Positions 1-5,348 of a stretch of DNA of 5,348 nt are shown one piece after another. The number at the start of each line of letters is the position of its first letter. Within the stretch, counting starts at the first letter, position 1. A program made the translations under genes and the position numbers. The notes below the pieces were generated by a model. It made no database searches. It was not told where the DNA came from and worked only from the letters and a program-made list of their open reading frames with translations. The stretch comes from Verrucomicrobia bacterium TMED40 (GTDB lineage: Bacteria; Verrucomicrobiota; Verrucomicrobiia; Opitutales; Seribacteraceae): the NCBI GenBank assembly GCA_002167605.1, contig NHCT01000004.1, forward strand, positions 17,746 to 23,093. The letters run 5' to 3'.

Positions 1-1230
1 GAGAGTATGTGGATGGTCCAACAGTTGCGAAGGAAGGCCGAGCAATTACAAACTTTGGTTCTGGTGGGGCAGGACATGGCCGGGTCCAGAAAGGTCGAGG
101 AAGTGCTGGAGTCAATCACTAGAGAAGCTATTCTTCTTTTGGATTGTAGGTTGTCCGCCTTTTTTCTGTACGACAGCGAGACGGATCTTTTGAAACTGCA
201 TTCCGTACAAAACGAATACGGGCCGTTCGAATACAAGGAGACACTCAAGCCGTCTGATAGTATTCTTGGAACGGCACTCAGAAGCCATAGGCAGGTACAG
301 ACGCGAGACCTTTTACGCACCGAAGAACACCATTTTGTTGCCCTGATTCGTGAACAGAACTTACATTCCATGCTGGTTACTCCAGTTGTTTACGAGGAGG
401 AACCCATTGGTTTGTTAAGCCTCTATGTCGATCGGAACCATCGTTTTAATGATGATGAGAGATTGATCCTTCGGGCATTGGCTGACTTGGGAGCGATTGC
501 CATTCAGAACGCCCGTTTGTACGGACGAGTATTTTCGTCGGAGGAGAGTTTGCGTAAGAGCGAGAGGTTGACCACCTTAGGAACCTTGGCGGCCGAGATT
601 GCCCATGAAATTAGAAACCCCTTGATGGTGGTTAGCCTTCTCTTCGATTCCCTCAAATTAGATGAAAATTCTGATGATAACCAAAAGAAGGACCTTTCAA
701 TCATTCGGGAAAAGTTAGATCATTTGGATCAGATTGCCGGTCGAATTCTCGATTTCGGAAAAAGTCGAGAAGCCTTCAGGAAGAACCTTCCGCTTCGGGA
801 AATTCTTGAGGAAGCCGCTCTCCTGGTCCGCTTGAAACTTGAGCAATCTCAGGTTGCGTTGACCATCAACAAGGGGTTGCCAGGTTTGATTGTATTTGTG
901 GATAAGGGGCAAATTCAGCAGGCTTTGCTGAATTTGATTCTCAATGCATTGGTCGCTATGCCGGATGGAGGGGAACTGACTATTGAAGTGATGGAGCCGA
1001 CGGATCGGAAGGTATCCGTTTTGGTTAAAGATACCGGGCAAGGCATTCCCGATGCGTTCAAGGATCGTATTTTTGATTCTTTTTTGACTGCCCGTTCGGA
1101 TGGGACCGGGTTGGGATTAACTATTTCCAAAAGGATTCTCCGAGCTCACGACGGAGATTTGGAGCTTCTGGATTCGGGCCCGAAAGGCACGGTTTTTCGG
1201 ATCAGTTTGCCGATTTCACAACAAGTGTAA
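1..1230 (+). CDS. GAF-domain sensor histidine kinase, probably 5'-partial
   Basis: This is the sensor kinase of a two-component system: it should autophosphorylate a histidine and pass the phosphate to an aspartate on a response regulator, which is not in the window. Numbering from the first ATG (base 7, 407 residues), residues 8-25 form a charged, coiled-coil-like linker and about 30-170 a GAF domain. HisKA follows with the H-box at H200-P205 (HEIRNP, H200 the phosphoacceptor). The HATPase has an N-box around N313, G1 at D342-G346 (DTGQG), an F-box near F356-F359 and G2 at G366-G370 (GTGLG). All catalytic motifs are intact, so it should be active. No membrane segment is visible. The frame is open to the left edge (GAG AGT before the ATG), and the start resembles a linker that follows a membrane or sensor domain, so the true start may lie upstream. 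ATGs at 7 or 13 are the alternatives; GAGAG at 1-5 would sit 7 bases before the second. The signal sensed cannot be told. Confidence 0.93.
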   Translation, partial: ESMWMVQQLRRKAEQLQTLVLVGQDMAGSRKVEEVLESITREAILLLDCRLSAFFLYDSETDLLKLHSVQNEYGPFEYKETLKPSDSILGTALRSHRQVQTRDLLRTEEHHFVALIREQNLHSMLVTPVVYEEEPIGLLSLYVDRNHRFNDDERLILRALADLGAIAIQNARLYGRVFSSEESLRKSERLTTLGTLAAEIAHEIRNPLMVVSLLFDSLKLDENSDDNQKKDLSIIREKLDHLDQIAGRILDFGKSREAFRKNLPLREILEEAALLVRLKLEQSQVALTINKGLPGLIVFVDKGQIQQALLNLILNALVAMPDGGELTIEVMEPTDRKVSVLVKDTGQGIPDAFKDRIFDSFLTARSDGTGLGLTISKRILRAHDGDLELLDSGPKGTVFRISLPISQQV

Positions 1231-1241
1231 TTTCTACACTT
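1223..1241. repeat. Inverted repeat (7-bp stem, 5-base loop) across two convergent stop codons
   Basis: AAGTGTA (1223-1229) and TACACTT (1235-1241) are perfect reverse complements around the loop ATTTC. The repeat contains the last base pairs of the kinase gene (stop TAA 1228-1230) and of glnD (stop TAG, complement of 1234-1236). Both genes end in GTG TAR, which creates the symmetry. It could fold in transcripts from either strand, but the stem has only two G-C pairs and neither side is followed by a run of T. It is therefore not a standard intrinsic terminator, and a role in ending transcription is only a guess. Confidence 0.5.
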
Positions 1242-4008
1242 CGTGGTAGAATCTCCCTTTGTTTAGGGCGGTGCTCAGATGCTCTCTTAAATCGAGAAAT
1301 CTGGCAGGGGTGAAGGACTGTTTTTTATTGTCAGGTTCAATGTTGAAGACATCCGTCGCAATTCCTTGCTCGGTTGCAACTCGGGCAAATTTGATGCTAA
1401 ATCCGCATTTTGAAATAGTTTGCGAAATGACATGTAATAGACCAACACTATCGGCAGCCCTGACTTCGACAATGGTTCGGCCCAAGGAAACATCACGATA
1501 AATATCAACGCGTGGAGGTATTGTGTGTCCAAGCTTTTCTTCATTTGAAAATAGACGATTACGGTCTTTCTTCTTTCTTTTTTCAGAGAGGATTTTTTCG
1601 GGAATACATACGCCTGAAAGGAAGGATTGTATGGAAGTTTCGCAAAGATCTCGAGTCTTTGGGCTATTGACCACACCACTCTTTTCATCTTCGACATAAA
1701 AAACATCGATAGCCAATCCATCCTTTCGCGTGAGGGCACGGGCACCAAGAATGTTGAGATTGGCAACGGAAAATGCACCAGTGATATTTTCAAAAAGACT
1801 GGCCCGATCTGTTGTTACGATATCAACGATGGTGAGGGAGCGGCGCAAATCGTTTCTCCAATTGATGACAGGGTTGGGCGACTGAGAACCGTTGCTACCG
1901 AAACGATGAACCATTTCCACATGCAGTGCGACTTCTTCTTTGCCCGTATGAGCGAAGTAGCGAATTGGAACTTGTTCGAGGTGGTCTAAGATTTCCTCTT
2001 TTGAAACACCATCAATTTCCATGTTTTTGTATGCATCTTTCAGCGTATTAGGATCTTTGAGTGCTCGCTTGCCTTCGAGAACGGCGAGGGTGTTCGAAAA
2101 GAGATGAGTGTGAAGTTCCTCTTTATGTGCATTCCACAAATCCGGTGCAGTGGCATTCGCGTCACAGTAAGTATGTACATAGAGAAACCTAAGCCTTTGT
2201 TCTCCTTCAATGAAATTAGCAAAAGAGTCTATCACTTCGGGGTCATCGAGATCGAATTTGTTTGCGTATCGAACCATTTCAAGGTGATTGCGAATGACGA
2301 AAAGAATGCGGTCACGCATTTCTTCTGAAATTCCGAGTCGGTCCATCATGTTGTTTGCGATTTCCACCCCCCTTTCACAATGCCCCTTGGGACCCTGGTC
2401 TTTGCCCAAGTCATGAAGAAAGAGAATGAGATAGAGTAGACCCGGAACTTCATTTTTTCGCAGAGCCTCCAAATAGTGAGGGGCTGATTTATTTTTACCC
2501 TGAAAAATTTCGTCAAGTACTGTTATGCAGTGCAAGACATGAATGTCGGCAGTGAACCGATGATACAGATCGTGTTGAACTTTACAGGTCAATCTCCCAA
2601 ATTCAGGAACAAATCTCCCTAAGACACCCAGCTCATGCATCTCGCAAAGGGTCGTACTTACATTTCCGATTTCCTGCATGATCGAGCGAAATGTTACATT
2701 TGCTGAAGGAGAGTTGATCAAGGCCGAATCAATGAGTGCAAGACGATTGCGAACCATGGAACGCAGACTTGGGGAGAGGTTGGCACCCAATCGTTGGGAA
2801 TGACGAAACAACCTGATCAAACGTTCCGGGTCCTCATCGAACACTTCTTGATTTTGAGCACACAACTCCCCGCCTCTAAGTTCGAACCCATCAATGTTTT
2901 GAACAGGAGGTGCCTGATAGGCTTTGAGCACCTTTTTGAAACTGATTTTAGATGTTACGCCACTTGTCGAACTAAGCATACGTTGCTCGAGGATTACGGA
3001 CAACTGGTTGATGGTGCGAGCCTTGGAATAATAATCGCCCATAAAGAGCTCTACTCTACGAAAGATATCTTCCTCCTCATAACCTAAGCCAAGGGCAACT
3101 TCGGGTTGTTTTTCCAAGTGTAAAATATCGACTGGGCGCTTGCTGTTGAAGTGTAGTTCGTTTCTAACTCTAAGAAGAAAGGAATAAGCTTCTTCCATAC
3201 TTTTCGCTTCCTGTTTCGTCAGGTACTTCTTTTTGACTAATCCTTCGAGCCCTTCGAGTTCGAATTTAACGCGAGCCATCCAGAGGACACCTTGGAAATC
3301 CCTCAATCCGCCAACTCCGTTCTTGACATCAGGTGCTTGGAGAAAGACCGTGCTGCCCTTTTCCTTCCTTCTTTGCATTTGATGTCTGTGGAGTTCCTGC
3401 AAATACTGAAGGGGATTGTTATTTCGGCAAAATTTACGAAAGCGCTCGATGAATTTCTTTGCCACCTTTCTCTCCCCACAGAGAAAGCGGGCATCGAGCA
3501 TCGAATTTTTGTTACGGATGTCCTTTTGAGATTCAATCAGAGCTTCTTTGATTTCTCTGGAGGCATGGCCAACTTTCATCCCCGTATCCCAAAGAGGATA
3601 AAGAATTTCGCGAGTCATGGTTTCTTTAAGCAATTCAAGGGATTTCCCCACTGAACTCTTGGGATAAAGGAACATCAGATCAATATCACTGTGTGGGCTA
3701 AGTTCGCCTCGGCCATATCCACCGGTCGCCATCACACACATGGGTTTGGTTCTGCCAACGGTATCTACGGCAATTTCCATAGCATAATGAAACAGGTTCT
3801 GAATCAATACATCTAAAATTACGGACCTTGCCCGAGTGAGCCGAAATCCGGAGTCCCCCTTTTGGTGATAACGAAGAAGCATTTCCTTTTCCAGGCGCAT
3901 GAACTCCTTAATTTGCTCAAGGCGCTGCTTGTCGGATTGCCCGGTGTTGAAGGTGAGCCTTAATTCAGCGTGTTGCCTAATTCTTCTAAATAACGGATCG
4001 TCCTCCAT
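1234..4008 (-). CDS. glnD: [Protein-PII] uridylyltransferase / uridylyl-removing enzyme GlnD
   Basis: GlnD is the cytoplasmic primary nitrogen sensor. When glutamine is low it adds UMP from UTP to PII proteins (GlnB/GlnK), and when glutamine is high it removes it, which sets glutamine synthetase activity and NtrBC output. The 924 residues compare with 890 in E. coli, and every expected domain is present in order. The nucleotidyltransferase is at about 88-240, with GGYGRGEL at 96-103, the metal-binding SDID at 107-110 (D108, D110) and the family motif NGVGGLRD at 230-237. A GlnD helical region follows. The HD hydrolase domain, about 480-620, shows H490, H532-D533, K536, H543 and H575. ACT1 is at about 724-800 and ACT2 at about 845-924, joined by a basic linker (809-818). 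Oddity: ACT1 has DRASLF (734-739) where the family usually has DRPGLF, while ACT2 keeps G856. The ATG (complement of 4006-4008) is the natural start; no clear Shine-Dalgarno precedes it. No glnB, glnA or amtB is adjacent. Confidence 0.97.
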   Translation of the reverse strand: MEDDPLFRRIRQHAELRLTFNTGQSDKQRLEQIKEFMRLEKEMLLRYHQKGDSGFRLTRARSVILDVLIQNLFHYAMEIAVDTVGRTKPMCVMATGGYGRGELSPHSDIDLMFLYPKSSVGKSLELLKETMTREILYPLWDTGMKVGHASREIKEALIESQKDIRNKNSMLDARFLCGERKVAKKFIERFRKFCRNNNPLQYLQELHRHQMQRRKEKGSTVFLQAPDVKNGVGGLRDFQGVLWMARVKFELEGLEGLVKKKYLTKQEAKSMEEAYSFLLRVRNELHFNSKRPVDILHLEKQPEVALGLGYEEEDIFRRVELFMGDYYSKARTINQLSVILEQRMLSSTSGVTSKISFKKVLKAYQAPPVQNIDGFELRGGELCAQNQEVFDEDPERLIRLFRHSQRLGANLSPSLRSMVRNRLALIDSALINSPSANVTFRSIMQEIGNVSTTLCEMHELGVLGRFVPEFGRLTCKVQHDLYHRFTADIHVLHCITVLDEIFQGKNKSAPHYLEALRKNEVPGLLYLILFLHDLGKDQGPKGHCERGVEIANNMMDRLGISEEMRDRILFVIRNHLEMVRYANKFDLDDPEVIDSFANFIEGEQRLRFLYVHTYCDANATAPDLWNAHKEELHTHLFSNTLAVLEGKRALKDPNTLKDAYKNMEIDGVSKEEILDHLEQVPIRYFAHTGKEEVALHVEMVHRFGSNGSQSPNPVINWRNDLRRSLTIVDIVTTDRASLFENITGAFSVANLNILGARALTRKDGLAIDVFYVEDEKSGVVNSPKTRDLCETSIQSFLSGVCIPEKILSEKRKKKDRNRLFSNEEKLGHTIPPRVDIYRDVSLGRTIVEVRAADSVGLLHVISQTISKCGFSIKFARVATEQGIATDVFNIEPDNKKQSFTPARFLDLREHLSTALNKGRFYHEV

Positions 4009-4084
4009 GTTTGCATCGATTTAATTTTAATATCTACAGTTTTCTGTATGTGCGAGACAAATCCTCTTCCTTTCGAATTGCACA
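4009..4084. promoter_or_regulatory. Divergent intergenic region between glnD and the wzi-like gene
   Basis: These 76 bp separate two divergent starts, so unless transcription starts inside a gene both promoters lie here. The region is A+T rich. For glnD, a weak sigma70-like pair on the - strand is TTGTCT (complement of 4055-4060) and TAGATA (complement of 4031-4036), spaced 18 bases; only 4 of 6 and 3 of 6 bases fit consensus. On the + strand I find no pair better than chance. TTAATTTTAA at 4021-4030 is a small A+T palindrome. There is no sigma54 (GG-N10-GC) site, although glnD belongs to nitrogen control, and no clear Shine-Dalgarno on either side. That promoters are here follows from the layout; the exact hexamers are uncertain. 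Confidence 0.5.
4035..4048. promoter_or_regulatory. Operator-like dyad TACAG-TTTT-CTGTA
   Basis: TACAG (4035-4039) and CTGTA (4044-4048) are perfect reverse complements around TTTT, a form typical of sites bound by dimeric regulators. It lies within the spacer of the weak glnD promoter candidate and upstream of the wzi-like gene, so a protein bound here could affect either gene. It is not a LexA box, which has CTG and CAG in the opposite order. A 5-bp arm is short and could arise by chance in A+T-rich DNA; I do not recognise the regulator. Confidence 0.3.
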
Positions 4085-5348
4085 ATGAATTTTCTAAAGA
4101 TATTAATGTTTCAAATGTATTCAAAATCACTATTTGTCTTACATAAATTCTTACCGTTTTCCCTTTTGTGGGTAGGTACCCTTCTCTGCGGAGAACCTTT
4201 TCTTGCTCCTGATGATCCATTTATTCGACATGAAATTAGAATGCTTGGCGACGAAGGAGATATCCTCAGTTTACAAAATAATTGGCCTTTGAACTTAGGT
4301 GCTCTCAGTGAGTACACCTCAGGTGACAAACCCAATTGGAGGCATTCTCTTTTGGAGGATAAGATAGAAGTGGAAAATAATTCGGGATGGTCGTCGATTT
4401 TCTCAACCATTGGTTTTTCGGATAATCGAGTGACCTCAAGAGGGTTCAGTCCTGAGCCTCGCTCAAACTTTGCATCTAATATTTCTACATCTTGGATGAA
4501 TGATCGCTTTGCCGGTAAGCTCTCCCTTAATTCATTTTATGGTATGGAAACAGATTGGAAAGGTAGAAAAGATGAAAGTTTTGCCCTCGATGGGTCGTAT
4601 ATTGCGGTTCGCTTGGGGAACTGGTCTGCCAGTTTTAGCCAACAGGAGAGGTGGTGGGGACCAGGCTGGGATGGTAGTTTAATCTTATCGACCAATGCCC
4701 GTCCTATTCCTGGGCTTTCAATCGATCGCCGGATTCCAGAGCCTTTTGAAACGAATTGGCTATCTTGGATTGGTCCATGGAGTTTTCATTCTTTTATCGG
4801 ACAGATGGAGGATGAAAGAGCCGTTCCAAATCCTTACCTTTGGGGGATGAGAGTTGATGTTCGTCCAACTATAATTGAAGGATTGGAAGTAGGCTTATTT
4901 AGAACTATGCAGCTAGGTGGGGATGGATATCCATCAAACTTTAGTGTTTGGGTTGATGCATTTCTTTCCCAAGACAATTTCCATTCTCATGAAGCAGGAA
5001 AAAGTTCGGAACCCGGAAATCAATTGGCAGGTATTGACTTGCGTTGGAAAGTGTTCGATCTTCCTTTTGCATTTTACGGGCAGATGACTGGAGAAGATGA
5101 AGAAAATTTCTTACCCGAGGCTCTGTTTTTTCAATATGGAATAGAAACTTGGAAAGATTGGGGTGGTGCTTCTAGCCGACTTTTTCTGGAGTATGTAAAT
5201 CTCACAAGTTATTGGTGGACTGGTGATCCTAAGACTAGAAATGTTACCTACAATCACGGCCGTTATAGAGATGGTTTTAGGTATCATGGGCGACCAATAG
5301 GTCATTGGTCTGACACAGATTCCCAAATCCTAAGCATTGGTGGATTAT
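4085..5348 (+). CDS. Wzi-family capsule assembly outer-membrane protein (3'-partial)
   Basis: Wzi is an outer-membrane beta-barrel that helps attach capsular polysaccharide to the cell surface in group 1 capsule systems; relatives are common in Gram-negative exopolysaccharide producers. The window holds 421 codons with no stop before the right edge. E. coli Wzi has about 479 residues, so perhaps 50-100 are missing. Family signatures are the W-rich segment QERWWGPGWDGSLILS (187-202), followed by NARPIPGLS, and a late RYRDGFRYHGRPIGH segment at about 390-404. Alternating polar and aromatic stretches fit beta-strands. The N-terminus carries a basic then hydrophobic stretch (about 14-35) that reads as a secretion signal, probably cut near A41. 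C35 follows Leu, so a lipobox is unlikely. In-frame ATGs at 4085, 4106 and 4115 are all possible, none with a good ribosome binding site; an in-frame TAA at 4028-4030 closes the frame upstream. The gene is more A+T rich than its neighbours. No capsule genes are visible beside it, so its polysaccharide is unknown. Confidence 0.88.
   Translation, partial: MNFLKILMFQMYSKSLFVLHKFLPFSLLWVGTLLCGEPFLAPDDPFIRHEIRMLGDEGDILSLQNNWPLNLGALSEYTSGDKPNWRHSLLEDKIEVENNSGWSSIFSTIGFSDNRVTSRGFSPEPRSNFASNISTSWMNDRFAGKLSLNSFYGMETDWKGRKDESFALDGSYIAVRLGNWSASFSQQERWWGPGWDGSLILSTNARPIPGLSIDRRIPEPFETNWLSWIGPWSFHSFIGQMEDERAVPNPYLWGMRVDVRPTIIEGLEVGLFRTMQLGGDGYPSNFSVWVDAFLSQDNFHSHEAGKSSEPGNQLAGIDLRWKVFDLPFAFYGQMTGEDEENFLPEALFFQYGIETWKDWGGASSRLFLEYVNLTSYWWTGDPKTRNVTYNHGRYRDGFRYHGRPIGHWSDTDSQILSIGGL

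Noticed and set aside
715..1041. A 108-codon open frame on the - strand opposite the kinase HATPase domain
   Set aside because: The + strand frame contains the complete HATPase motifs, so this is a chance antisense frame.
1223..1241. A standard bidirectional intrinsic terminator
   Set aside because: The stem has only two G-C pairs and no T-run follows on either strand, so it is listed only as an inverted repeat.
1287..1793. A 168-codon open frame on the - strand inside glnD
   Set aside because: It lies in another frame of the two ACT-domain coding regions, which match their family throughout. Its translation has no recognisable domain and no independent start signals.
3292..3654. A 120-codon open frame on the + strand opposite the glnD nucleotidyltransferase region
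   Set aside because: It is antisense to a strongly conserved part of glnD, and its translation shows no family motifs. A similar frame at 1627-1989 is rejected for the same reason.
4009..4084. A sigma54/NtrC-type nitrogen promoter for glnD
   Set aside because: No GG-N10-GC element is present on either strand of the gap, so nitrogen-specific sigma54 control is not supported.
4048..4146. A 32-codon + strand small frame in the glnD/wzi gap, starting at ATG 4048
   Set aside because: It has no ribosome binding site, overlaps the signal-peptide coding part of the wzi-like gene in another frame, and its product has no recognisable features.
4169..4192. A lipoprotein signal (lipobox) in the Wzi-like protein around C35
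   Set aside because: The residue before the Cys is Leu, not Gly, Ala or Ser, and Wzi proteins are beta-barrels with ordinary signal peptides.
3960..4410. Open frames on the - strand opposite the start of the wzi-like gene (3960-4220 and 4111-4410)
   Set aside because: They overlap each other, the wzi-like coding region and the glnD start, have low-complexity translations, and compete with a + strand frame that has clear Wzi motifs.

Overview
This window holds three protein-coding genes and almost no non-coding DNA. There is a sensor histidine kinase on the + strand (entering from the left edge and ending at 1230), a full-length glnD on the - strand (1234-4008), and a Wzi-family outer-membrane protein on the + strand (from about 4085 and running off the right edge). 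I saw no tRNA, rRNA, CRISPR array, insertion sequence, integrase or attachment site. It reads as ordinary chromosomal backbone, not an accessory island.

Organism: the Wzi-type outer-membrane protein implies a Gram-negative (diderm) bacterium. GC content is middling, with the wzi-like gene visibly richer in A+T than the other two. Neither glnD nor the wzi-like gene has a clear Shine-Dalgarno sequence. The style of the kinase and of GlnD suggests Verrucomicrobiota (Opitutae-like), but that is an impression from memory and should be held loosely.

Layout: the kinase and glnD converge tail to tail with only 3 bp between their stop codons, and a 7-bp inverted repeat covers both stops. glnD and the wzi-like gene are divergent, sharing a 76-bp gap that must hold the start signals of both. 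That gap contains a perfect 5-4-5 dyad that could be an operator.

Function: GlnD is the nitrogen-status sensor that uridylylates and deuridylylates PII proteins in response to glutamine. The kinase has a GAF sensory domain and an intact HisKA/HATPase core, with no response regulator in view. The Wzi-like protein is expected to act in capsule or exopolysaccharide attachment at the cell surface. Nothing shows that the three work in one pathway, and no two lie in the same operon within this window. I found no convincing previously undescribed system. The points most worth a second look are the Pro-Gly to Ala-Ser change in the first ACT domain of GlnD, the hairpin over the two stops, and the dyad in the divergent gap.
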